A stretch of DNA of 64,000 nucleotides from Scilla litardierei (lineage: Eukaryota; Streptophyta; Magnoliopsida; Asparagales; Asparagaceae): the NCBI GenBank assembly GCA_030789695.1, contig CM061140.1, forward strand, positions 81,716,422-81,780,421, in the 5' to 3' direction. Within the stretch, counting starts at the first letter, position 1, and each line of letters starts with the position of its first letter. Both the position numbers and the translations under genes were made by a program. The notes under the pieces are model-generated. The model searched no databases, had not been told where the DNA came from, and saw only the letters and a list, made by a program, of their open reading frames with translations. Shown piece after piece: positions 53,445 to 63,290 of the stretch.

Positions 53445-56138
53445 TATGTCGGATGCCACCGATTCCTAATCCACCTGTTCTAAGCACTATGTGTCGTTGT
53501 TGGGGTATTCATCGTCGCTGTCGCTTGTCGAGGTCTCCATCAGTGAAGAGGGCGGCCAGCCCCTCGAGGGGATGGAAGAGAATGTGGTAGAATCTGAAGT
53601 CAGGCGGCCTTGTAATCCTACGTCTTCAATAGGGAGGCTATCGACTCGCCATCGTGGGGGCTTGGACCCTCGGGGCAATGTCGTTTGGTCCTCTCACTCT
53701 CGCGGGGCCGTTGGAGGTTTCTCCTCTCGAAGACCAGGATGTCCTCGATGCGGCTAGAGTTGCATACCTTCGAGGCAAAGGAGGGAAAATAGCTCGGGAG
53801 AGATTGCTGGCCCTATGGCTGTTGAGTTCAAGTCCAATATAAAGGCGGGTGACCTGGAGTTAGGCTGACGTACCACATTTCTCTCTCGGTTGGCATGTTC
53901 CACTCGTACGAGCTGTATGGGACTCCTGATCACCCACCGTCGGGCACAATTGCGCTAATCTCAACACACTTGGAGGGAGAGGGCTATGCCTTTCGTTCAA
54001 TCGTCTTATTCAGCGCTTCTCCATCTCTCTAATCTGGTACCGTGCCATTTGACCTCGAACAGCTTCATGAGCATAGTTTTCTCGGCTACAATGTTCACCT
54101 CCCAGGGACAATGGATCGATGTCGACCGAGCTGGTGCACAAAGTGTCTGACCTAAAGAAGACATCTGATACAAGTACTACCTAAGTAGCCGAGCTGGGGC
54201 CTCAAGGATCTTTTAGGAGAAGTCGTCTGTGAACAAGAGTTGGAAGGACAAGTGGTTTTGGGCCATGGGAAGCTGGAAGAGCTCTGAAGAGAGCATTATT
54301 GTTGTAGAAGAGCGGGTGCCATGCCCATTTTTGTGTCCTTGCAAGTGGGGCCCAGACGTCATCCTAAAGATGGTTCGTGAGAACGAGCTGGCCTGGTGAG
54401 TTTGGATGGCCACCTAACCTGCTTTCTTAAGGTCTCACAATGCTCTGTTGCGAGAGCCATTGATCCAATCGCTGCAGGAGATGCCTGCTGAAGAGAATAA
54501 GGAGCTCGGCGAAGCTCCTTGCATTGCTAGTGAGTACAAGTCTAAGAGGTCGATACTTTTAACCTTCTCAGCTTGTTTCTGACCTTTTCTTTTTTTTCTT
54601 TTGCAGAGATGGGAGGTTTCAACTTGAACCCCATCTGGAGGGAGTAGGCCTACCAGATTATCTACGAGCGAAGCACCGTCGTCCTTCCTGAGGGAGCAGG
54701 AGGGAAGATCTCAGCCACTGCTTCACGAGGGGCACAACTCCTGGCTCTCACAGCTCTGCTCACGGGAGATGGAGCGAGGACTTTGAGGCTCCCAGATGAG
54801 CGTACCTTCGCAGTGACTCTCGGCGTGCTTGTCGTGGAAAGGAGCCCGCACCTATCTCAGCTCTAGAGGTTGGGGGCGAAGTCGTGAAGGCTCCCATGGC
54901 CGTCCACGTCGATTTGGGGGACGAGGATAAAAACGACAACATCGTCAGTCGAGGAAAACGTAAGGCAAGGGAGAAGGAGGCTTCCAAGCTGGCGCACATG
55001 GTGTATGCTCTCTCTAATGCCATTGAGTTCTCGCGGAAAAAGGGCAAGGCTGTGGCTGAGCAGGAGGTCGACCAGGCCTCGAGCTCACCTCACCCCGAGG
55101 TGGGACTAGTTGTAGTTTCTGAGCCTGGTGAAGGCTCGATGATGAGGAGGTCTACCATCTGGGAGAGGACGCTCAACCTCATAGTCAAGGATGCTGGAAA
55201 GGAGAGTGGTCTTCTCGACATCGATGTTGAAGGGTTCGTCGAGGCTTCGACGCAAATGAGCTAGTGAAGCTCTTTCTTTATAAAATGTAGCAAGACTCTG
55301 AGCTCAAGATTTAACTTCTTTGTTGTCTCTTTTCCAGGCTCAAAAAATGTTGGGCCGCTTCTTCCACAGTTATATTCTGTGGAAATGGCGAGCCCACGCG
55401 CTGGCTCAGGAGATCCAACCGCTGCAGGAGCTGTCGATGACTTGTAAAGAGGTTGGAGGTTTGTTGTGGCTCGCAGCTATCTATGAGAGGGCCCATGCTA
55501 CGAGGAGCTTCAACAACTAAGGGAGGATCTCTAGAGGCTGCGGGAGGCAGAGGCAGAGCTGAGGGGGCATGCCGAGCTGGCCTGCTACATAGGCCTCAAG
55601 TTTCAGGGTGCCATGGTTCAGCTGCGGTATGCTGAAGAGAAGGAGGCTGAGATGTGAATGGGTGCCGTGAGTCTGCCGAGACCATCTCTCACCTCACACA
55701 GTACGTGAAGGAGAGGGATGGTCGGGTCTCCAAGTTGTAGGGGGAGATGAAGAAGATCAGTAAGGCTTCCAGGAGCAAGCAGCTGAAGCGGCGGAGGCCA
55801 ATCGCACCGAATTGACGAAGACTCAAGTCCAGGCTGCCATGGCGGCCAGTGCTCATCGCATTGAGCTGATGGCGGCAGAAGCTCGAGCCAAAGTCTCCTT
55901 CGAGGTTAGAGTGCAATACATGATAAATGCATTCTTGGCGATGCACCCCACTCACACCGATCTCTTGTCCTTCCTGACGACTAAGCTTGTTGCCTCTGCA
56001 TCTGCTACTGAGACTTCGGTTATTACTGAACCCTTCGTTGTTGTCGTTGGTGGAGGTCCTAATCAAGCCCCCCAAGGCAAGAAGCTCGTCGTTGATGAGC
56101 AGTCTGTTGAGAAGTTTGCCTCCGGACAAAATATGTAG
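53445..56138 (+). pseudogene. PF04195-type ORF of element L, antisense to its pol
   Basis: ATG at 53445 (MSDATDS then TAA), then pieces in different frames. An acidic N-terminal stretch (53491-53757) is followed by a segment near 53890-54010 reading MFHSYELYGTPDHPPSGTIA and then EGEGYAF, the usual entry into the PF04195 core. A W/K-rich block follows at about 54225-54400, then an ordered linker with KRKAREKEASKLAHMVYALS (54884-55264), and coiled-coil pieces to the end (TKTQVQAAMAASAHRIEL at 55812-56138, TAG). Short intron-like gaps ending TTTTGCAG (54598-54606) and CTTTTCCAG (55329-55337) suggest the ORF may be spliced. Function unknown; this copy has many lesions. Confidence 0.65.
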
Positions 56139-56589
56139 TTTTGGGTTTCTTTTTTTATTTTGCCGTATAGAACGGCCGAATTTTGTAGATCTTTTTTGAA
56201 ATGAATAAAAAAACTTTTTTGAAATGAAGAAATTGGAATGAATTTTTGCCCAACCTACTCACTTCTGCTTTGCTTCTGTCTCGAACTTCCGGTTAAGTCT
56301 GCGGCTTGACGAACTGTTGTGCTTGCTGTCTTGTTAGTCTCAATTTTGAAGTCAAGCGACTAATACTGAAGTCATTGCATCCATTAGGCACCACTTAGTG
56401 AGTGTGTGCTGCTCGGTGTGTGTTGGCCCCTTAGTCTGTTGAGTGAGAGATAGTCCATAACTCTGGACTTGTTTAATTGCTACCTCAACTCAGAGCCACG
56501 AGGTCAGATCAATAGTCTGCATTGCAGGCTTGCTGGGCTCGGCATGACCAGAGTTGAATGCCACTTGAATCGGGAGCTTGAAGTTGTAA
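56139..56589. other. 3' end of the antisense ORF region, no gene
   Basis: T-rich stretch with AATGAATAAAAAAAC near 56200-56215, a plausible polyadenylation signal for a plus-strand transcript of the ORF ending at 56138. Nothing else recognised. Confidence 0.4.
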
Positions 56590-57215
56590 CAGCGGGGGCC
56601 CCATCTTGGGCTGGGAGCTTTGCTGAAGGCATCATAGCCTGAGTCGGGTGCTGCTTGCCTACGTTGAAACCCAGAGGTTGGCACCAACGGGTGCCCCTGC
56701 TTGAGCTGGGGGCGTAGTTGAAGGCAGCTTGGCCATAGTCGAGTGCTGCTTACATGCACTTGAACCCAGAGGTCGGTCTGAGCCAAGTGCGGCTTGCAAG
56801 TGCTGGAACCCAGAGGACGGTACCAGCGGGCTCCATCTTGAGCTGGGGCAGCACGACCTGCGCTGAGTGCTGTTTTCTTGCGCTTGGACCCTGAGGTTGG
56901 TGCCAGTGGGAGCCACAGCTTGGGCTAGGGGCTTAGTGGCGCGACAGTGGGTTGAGTGCCAGAGGCCAACGTTGGGTCTCTCTGGGAAGTCTCGCTTGCA
57001 GAGTTTGGAAATATCACATGCAGAGTTTGGACGTAACCCGACCGTGGGTCGAGTGCTAGATGGTCGGCGTTGGGACCGTGGGTTTCGCCAGCGTGGGGTT
57101 CAGTCTGGGCTGGGGGCTTTGCTTTAGCACGACCAGGGTCGCGTGCTGCTTGACAATACTGGGACCTGTGGGGTCGGACCAACGGGGCTCAGCTTGGGCT
57201 AGGGGTTAGGCAAGA
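56590..57215. repeat. Degenerate tandem repeat, about 110-125 bp unit, in L
   Basis: About five units. Each contains a GGGCTC(C)ATCTTG(A/G)GCTGGG-like step, a GTCG(A/G)GTGCTGCTT step and a TTG(A/G)ACCCAGAGGT(T/C)GG step. Units begin near 56590, 56692, 56822, 56905 and 57085. Apparent minus ORFs (56490-57182) are by-products. Confidence 0.75.
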
Positions 57216-57239
57216 AGAATGCACAACTTTCTGAGCTTG

Positions 57240-57870
57240 CAAAGGGAATGCTTTTATTGAGCTTGAGTTAAGTACATTGTAAAGATCACCTTATTGACGA
57301 CTTGGCTGTCGAAGGTCCTCTCGGATGCGCCCCGCCTGAGACACGGCTCGCTAGGTGTCTCTTTGCCCCGACGTCGCTGAGGATGGGGCTCTTGCACCTG
57401 AGCAGTGGTGGTGCTTGCCAACGGTTTGGATCGGGAGGGAGGTGACCACTTTGTGAGCTAGATCATGCACTCACTGGTCTACGACTGGATCCTCTCGAGC
57501 ATCCTGACTCCATATGTAGTAGGGAACATGACCATGAGATAGTAAGTGGAGGTCACTGCTGGCGTCACGTTGAGGGTCGGCCGCCCTATGATTGCGTTGA
57601 AAGCCCCGTGAGAGTTGACTACCAAGAAGTGGACGTTATGAATATGGTGACAGGGTGGTGTGCCGAACTCTACATGTAGGGAGACTATCCCCCGAGACCA
57701 CTTGAGCTACCTGAAACCAAAGAGATTGCTATATATTGGCTGTATAATGTCTCTAAGGATCCCCAGCTTCTGTAAGCTGGCCAGGTAGAGGGTGTCCACA
57801 ACGCTTTCATTGTCGATCAGGACGTGACGAGCTTTGTGGTTGGCAATCTACAGGTTAATCGTCATTGTAG
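57240..57870 (-). pseudogene. Tat-like pol N-terminus with aspartic protease (L)
   Basis: On the minus strand: HKARHVLIDNESVVDTLYL (protease active site D-N-E, where the family has DNGSS), LASLQKLGI, then a region with VSLHVEFGTPPCHHIHNVHF, FLVVNSHGAFNAIIGRPTLN and AVTSTYYLMVMFPTTYGV. These blocks in this order are typical of the Tat-type pol start. A stop precedes it (INL-TAG). The frame decays after about 57480 and the expected RT never appears. Confidence 0.82.
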
Positions 57871-58190
57871 GGCTGGTGAATTCTCCTTGTCTCGGCCTCT
57901 GCGAGCGCAAAGGCTTCTCGGACAGCCTGAGTTGCTTCGAGATGAATCGAGCTCGGTCGTAGGCATGCGCGCTTGGAGGAAGAGACTCTTCTTTACACTG
58001 TTTGATATTTGAGCCATGTTACATTTGACCGTGGTAATATGACAAAAATGAGGTCGATCACGCCGGACGAGCTGGCAATGCCTTTGCACTTGTTCTGAGA
58101 TCTTCTTGCATCGCATCTCTTTGAAATTTTGAACTCCTCTAACCTTGCGTATGGATTTCATATAGCATTGCGTATTGAGCTTTGGTGACA
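57871..58190. other. Unassigned stretch right of the L protease
   Basis: An apparent 109-codon minus frame (57862-58191) partly overlaps the protease. Its N-terminal part matches nothing I know. Probably a deletion junction of L. Confidence 0.35.
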
Positions 58191-58362
58191 TTTAAGGACC
58201 AGCTATCTTCGTCGATCCTCTCACAGACTTTCTCGGTTCTTGTCAGCCTTTGCAGATGCCTTGCCAACCTTTGTCGGCCTTCAATTCCCACCGACCTTCG
58301 TAATTATGATTTTCAGACTCTTATCCTATCTTCTTATATGTTTCTTTGTTGTATGATAAAAA

Positions 58363-58364
<2 letters not shown>

Positions 58365-58401
<37 letters not shown>
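58365..58401. repeat. (TA)n microsatellite
   Basis: About 18 TA units in a row. Confidence 0.95.
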
Positions 58402-58404
<3 letters not shown>

Positions 58405-58844
58405 TTATATACATATTTGCTTAATTATTGCTAAAGATAAATTTATCTTATGATATGCGATACGATAGAATATGTTAAACAATTATTATAAAAAACGAGA
58501 AACAATATATATCATAATATGTTAATTTTTCTAGCATTATATACAAAATATAGATGTTTTTGAATAGATTTGCTCATACAAAATATAATATGTTAATTTT
58601 TCTAGCATATATTAACCCACATCTCAAAGAGGGTTGAGATTGAATCTTAAAAATTAAGGTTTTGGAATGTAAAGGAGAGAGATGGAGGGGATGGTTAGGA
58701 TGAAGAGGGAGAGTGGTGTGGGTGTGGGTTGGCGTATGTTTGTGTAAATTAATGATACAGAGAGATTGAATTAACATGGGGCAATGGATTGATGACATGG
58801 CTGAATTTATGTTTGTGTGTGGGGTGGTACAGCACAGGAATTAC

Positions 58845-58845
<1 letters not shown>

Positions 58846-58895
<50 letters not shown>
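58846..58895. repeat. (TG)n microsatellite
   Basis: About 25 TG units in a row. Confidence 0.95.
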
Positions 58896-58897
<2 letters not shown>

Positions 58898-59719
58898 GTT
58901 GTAGCACTATTGAATATAAAGTTGTAGCACTATTGAAAGACCTGTGTATGTCAATTGTGTTAAAAAAAGCCTATTAACGAAATATGCATTAGATGTCACA
59001 ATTGCTGAGATTTTGAGAAAAAGAGGAAACTGAATACAATTATTTAAATACTAAACACGACCATAAAATAGTTATGAGGTCTTAGCTAGACTTGAGTGAC
59101 GTCAACTGTAGCTAGCCAGTTGGCTTAGGCAGACATAATCCTCATCCCAAACTTTGTGTTGTATCATAAGCATTTGTGATTCTGTATATTCAGATATAAA
59201 ATACTTCGTAGTGGACATGGCATCCGTTGTAACATTAATCATTACAGTGCTCAGTAGTTTGTTTTTTCTTCTTTCGTTGTTTCTTTTTTATTTCCTTTTT
59301 ATAACAAAAGCGATAGCCTTTACTTGAACCTTTGACTTCTTATGATGTCACCCTTAGTTTTGTTGCTGAAGATATTGTCATAATGACTATCCTTTATTTC
59401 TTTTTTATATGAAGGAATTTTTGCTTCTTTTTAAAAAAATTCTAATGGGTGCTTTCTCCCTGATCACTATCATTTATTTCTCTGTCATTTATTATTTGCC
59501 ATAACCATCAATTTATGATACATATTGAATATCGGTTATCGTGGTATCATATCGGATATCATACCTTGTTGTATATCGTAAGACATGTTAATTCATGTGC
59601 AATAGTTAAGCAATTAAGCATACACATACATCATACAAATCTGGACGAAAGAAAATATAAAACAAGAATAACCAAGGAGAAATGCTAATAATGCAAAGGA
59701 AACAGTCTAGCACATATAA

Positions 59720-60462
59720 GGGTAAATTAGACTAGACACACCTAAACCATCAGCGATTCTAGGTTAATACTCCTAGGGTATATACTACCTTTCTAACTTG
59801 ACCCCTACCAACTGATGGTTTAGTTAACTTTTTCTGTTAAAATAAGCCTAACATGAGCTAATAAGAGTTAAGTGAAGTGGGTCATATTGCTTAATCCCCA
59901 TTAACTCTAATATCCTCCCTTATCATCATCATGATCTGCCTGCTCCTCTTTAAACATATTTCTTCATAATCCTACCCAAAAGTCAAACTTTATCCACTCA
60001 TCTTTACCATCACCTCCTACCATCCTCTCTCCTCCTTATCACTAATTTTGACATAAACTATCACATGCCTTCGTCTTAACTCCTACCCCAACCACCACTC
60101 CACTTGTTTTTCTGTCTCCTCTTTATAATCCATCACTGTCACCATTTCCTTTTTCCTGATTATTCTCACCACCACCTTCTCGTCCATCACTAAAACTAAC
60201 ATTTTGAGCTCTAACCCTAACTCTAATTTAACTCCTAACACCAACCCAAATTTCTAGGAATATATTATATTCAAAACTAAGCAACATAAAGTTTAAAAAT
60301 GTTATTAACTCAGCATTAATTGCTTATAAGGTCACATGAGATTCATCTTAATGGAAAATTAAACTAAGTTGGTAGCTAAGGGGTGGTTAAGCTAAAAAAT
60401 GAGAGTATAGGGGGTGTTAAGCTAGACCGCTAAAAGTTAACTGGTATTTAGTCTAATTACCC
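59720..60462. mobile_element. Possible MITE or short DNA transposon
   Basis: Ends look like imperfect inverted repeats: left GGGTAAATTAGACTAGA, right (reversed) GGGTAATTAGACTAAAT. About 743 bp, no ORF, with many CCTAACTCTAAC-like words inside. No clear target duplication (ATAA on the left, AATAA on the right). Weakly supported. Confidence 0.4.
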
Positions 60463-60477
60463 AATAAATAGTTGCAC

Positions 60478-60653
60478 TGTTGAAGAAAAATATTAGAAGA
60501 GGATTAACCATGGCAACAAACCATGATGATTTATTTATAAAATCACTTAGGCAACCCAAAAGTCTAGGATACCAAAAGTCTCCACCACTTAATGTGGTGG
60601 AGTAAATGGGTGGATAAGTGGTGGGGAGGCCAAAGGCCTTTCCCCCACTCACA
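60478..60653 (-). repeat. 3' LTR of M (about 176 bp)
   Basis: In plus orientation TGTTGAAG to CCACTCACA. The inner end is fixed by the polypurine tract; the outer end is chosen by the TG rule and the short LTRs usual for Ale-type elements, so it is tentative. Confidence 0.55.
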
Positions 60654-60669
60654 ATACTCCCCCTTATCC
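60654..60669 (-). other. Polypurine tract of M
   Basis: On the minus strand GGATAAGGGGGAGTAT, directly before the LTR start TGTGAGTGG. Confidence 0.8.
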
Positions 60670-60843
60670 ATCCATTACTTTGGTCTTAGCATATAAGTCT
60701 AAAAAGGGGTGGATACTTCTGGATCCTGAGTAATTGTGCTTGCCTCGTTAAAACCTTAGCTGCGGAAAACCAAGTGGGAAAAACTAACAGCTTAAGGGAA
60801 AAGAGTGCAACACACAGGTTACTCCCCCTCATCCGTACAAGCT

Positions 60844-61365
60844 TCAGGCTTGTAGGTCTTTCAGTTGTCTCATATCGATTTCTTTTACAAGTTTTACAAA
60901 AATACATTTTGGTAAAGATTTGGTAAAAAGATCAGCTAAGTTGTTGCAGGACTGGATACGCTGAACTTCAATCTGCTTGTCCTCCTTTAGCTCATGTGTC
61001 CAGAAAAACTTGGGAGATATGTGCTTCGTCCTGTCGCCCTTGATATAGCACTTTTGAAGTTGAGCAATGCACTCAGCGTTGTCTTCAAATAGAATAGTAG
61101 GCTCCAAATCACCGGTCTTCAGGCCCGTGGATTGAAGAATGTGGTGGACGACGGATCGTAGCCAATAACATTCTATGCTTGCTTCATGGATCGCAATGAG
61201 CTCCGAATGGTTGGATGATGCAGCGGTTGTGGTTTGCTTTACAGATCTCCAGGAGATAGCAGTACCTCCATAGGTAAACACAAAACCTGTCTGTGATTTT
61301 GCCATGTGTGGATCTGAAAGATAACCTGCATCGGCATAACCAAACAATTTGGGGGAGGCACCTCT
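60844..61365 (-). CDS. Copia RNase H domain (M)
   Basis: Degrades the RNA strand during reverse transcription. The frame is continuous with RT except for the TAG at 61366-61368. Visible motifs: LFGYADAGYLSDPH (first Asp), QTGFVFTYGGTAISW, SSNHSELIAIHEAS (Glu, with H-S-E in place of the commoner H-A-E), FEDNAECIAQ (second Asp), and the C-terminal TKHISPKFFWTHEL and LADLFTKSLP. The catalytic D-E-D set is complete. Confidence 0.9.
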   Translation of the reverse strand, partial: RGASPKLFGYADAGYLSDPHMAKSQTGFVFTYGGTAISWRSVKQTTTAASSNHSELIAIHEASIECYWLRSVVHHILQSTGLKTGDLEPTILFEDNAECIAQLQKCYIKGDRTKHISPKFFWTHELKEDKQIEVQRIQSCNNLADLFTKSLPKCIFVKLVKEIDMRQLKDLQA

Positions 61366-62500
61366 CTAGTAGTAAAGTCCCAGATCAATTGAACCCTGGA
61401 GGTATCGCAGAAGATGCTTTACTCCGTTCCAGTGGCGCTTTGTGGGCGTTGCACTGTGTCTGGCTAGGAGATTAACTGTAAACGCTATATCGGGACGCGT
61501 ACAGTTAGCCAGATATAGAAGTGCTCCAATGGCACTGAGGTAGGGTACTTCAGGACCCAGTATCTTCTCCCCCTCTTTCAGAGGCTGGAAGGGGTCCTTA
61601 TGTACATCTAGTGATCTTACGACCATAGGAGTACCTAAAGGATGACATTTATCCATATGAAACTTCCGTAGAAGTTTCTTTGTATAATTAGACTGGTGTA
61701 GTAGGATTCCACCTCTTAGGTGTTCTATCTGTAAGCCAAGACAATACTTCGTTTTACATAGGTCTTTCATTTCAAAAGTATGTTTTAGGCTGTCAGATAT
61801 CTCATTGATCTCTGCAGGAGATCCTATGAGATTTAAGTCATCCACATATACTGCTATGATGACGAATCCTATTCCCGTTCTTTTGATAAAGATACATGGG
61901 CAGACTTCATTATTCGTGAATCCTTGCTGTGCAAGGAAATCACTAAGTCTGTTATACCACATCTTTCCCGATTGCTTTAGACCATATAATGATCTATTCA
62001 GCCTTACAGAGAATACGTCCCGATGTATCTCTTTCATCTCTGGGGGTAGATTAAACCCATCAGGAAGTCTCATATAGATATTTTTATCTATATCGCCATA
62101 TGATATGCAGTCACAACGTCCATGAGCTGCATTTCTAGGCTTTCCAGAGAAGTTAGGCTTATTAAAAATCGGAATGTGATCGAATCCATGACCGGGGAAT
62201 ACGTATCTTCGTAATCAATCCCTGGTCTTTGGAAAAAACCCTGGGCTACAAGGCGTGCCTTGTAGCAAACGATCACATTATTTTCATTTCTTTTTCTTAT
62301 GAAAACCCACTTATATCCCATAGGTTTTACACCTACTGGTGTTTGGACTACTGGTCCAGAGACTTCGCGTTTCAAGAGTGAGTCTAGCTCTACTCTTATT
62401 GCCTCGTCCCACTTTGGCCAATCATCTCTGCGTTTACATTCCGCTAGAGATCGTGGTTCGACGTCATCGTCATATTCAGTGACGTGAACGGCAATATCGA
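61366..62500 (-). pseudogene. Copia reverse transcriptase (M)
   Basis: Starts in the upstream frame with GYKWVFIRKRNENNVIV, LVAQGFFQRPGIDYEDTYSP (about 62240-62330) and MQLMDVVTAY, then a one-base deletion at about 62080 (YG-D-ID... frame lost, ending TAG). It continues in the next frame (62073-61366) with MRLPDGFNLPPEM, RSLYGLKQSGKMWYNRL, the active site AVYVDDLNLIGS, FEMKDLCKTKYCLGLQI and the connection region to LLRYLQGSIDLGLYY. YVDD is intact. It ends at an in-frame TAG (61366-61368) where a Ser codon would be usual. Confidence 0.9.
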
Positions 62501-63290
62501 ACGCAAAATCGTCGACGACGACTGTGCTATTTCTGTCCAGTACTTCTCCAGAACGTACAAAATTTAATGATGTTTCTCCTATTGTTTCCTCTGCAGGGGA
62601 AATCAGGAGGGGAGAAGTAGCTGGTCTGAGCTCAGCATCATGTGGAGGGATAATCTTATTATCTCCAGGAGTCTTCCTCTTTCGAGAAACTTTATCTTTT
62701 GAACCTGGTGGGCGTCCTCTTTTCATTTGAGCTACAGCCAATTCTGCTGCCGGTGGATTGCATCCATCTATGGGGATGTCAATCCTAGCTGGCGTATTAG
62801 CAGCAGGGACGTGTGAACAGACAATCTTCTGGTTGTCCGTGAACTTATCCGGTAAAAGATGTACTGTATTCTGGATGTGAAGGATCTTCAGGATCTCATC
62901 TTCACACAGATTAGTACGCGGATCATATAGGGACAAAGACTTCTGGTCCCAACTAATGGTCTCAGTAGCTTCAGGCTTCTTAGACTGTGTGCCTAGTTTA
63001 GGAAAAATTTTCTCATCAAATTTACAGTCAGCAAAACGTGCCTTGAATGCGTCCCCCGTTAGGAGTTCAAGGTATCTGATAATAGAGGGCGAATCAAACC
63101 CAATATAGATAACTAGGCGACGCTGAGGACCCATTTTGGTCCTCTAAGGTGGTACTATTAGGACATATACCGCACAACCAAACACTCTCAAATGACAGAT
63201 ATCCGGAGGTGCGCTATATGCAAGTTGCATCGGGGATAAGTGATGACCTCCAGAGGGCCTTATCCTAATAAGTGATGCGGCATGTAAAAT
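62501..63290 (-). pseudogene. Integrase C-terminal part and linker (M)
   Basis: From about 63290: HAILHAASLIRIRPSG, LSPMQLAYSAPPDICHLRVF and GCAVYVLIVPP, a TAA (63144-63146, Gln in relatives), then MGPQRRLVIYIGFDSPSIIR (the copia integrase C-terminal conserved block), FKARFADCKFDEKIFPKLG, and a Lys/Arg-rich linker (KRGRPPGSKDKVSRKRK) likely to be nuclear-targeting. The frame is shifted relative to the integrase core by an indel near 63280. Confidence 0.85.

Larger units (their letters stand above)
52270..57870 (-). mobile_element. Tat-like gypsy element 'L', fragmentary
   Basis: On the minus strand a protease/pol start (57870-57240). On the plus strand an antisense PF04195-type ORF (53445-56138). 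On the left a region with hairpin repeats (52318-52580) that is probably LTR. The layout matches element C. RT, integrase and gag are missing and both outer ends are unclear, so the borders given are approximate. Confidence 0.6.
58191..59719. other. AT-rich spacer with microsatellites
   Basis: No gene or GAA1 exon recognised. Contains a (TA)n run at 58365-58401, a (TG)n run of about 25 units at 58846-58895, and a short direct duplication of TATGTTAATTTTTCTAGCAT (about 58518 and 58588). It could be intron DNA of GAA1 or intergenic. Confidence 0.5.

Noticed and set aside
56490..57182. Several 85-98 codon minus frames
   Set aside because: They follow the 120-bp tandem repeat and have no family resemblance.
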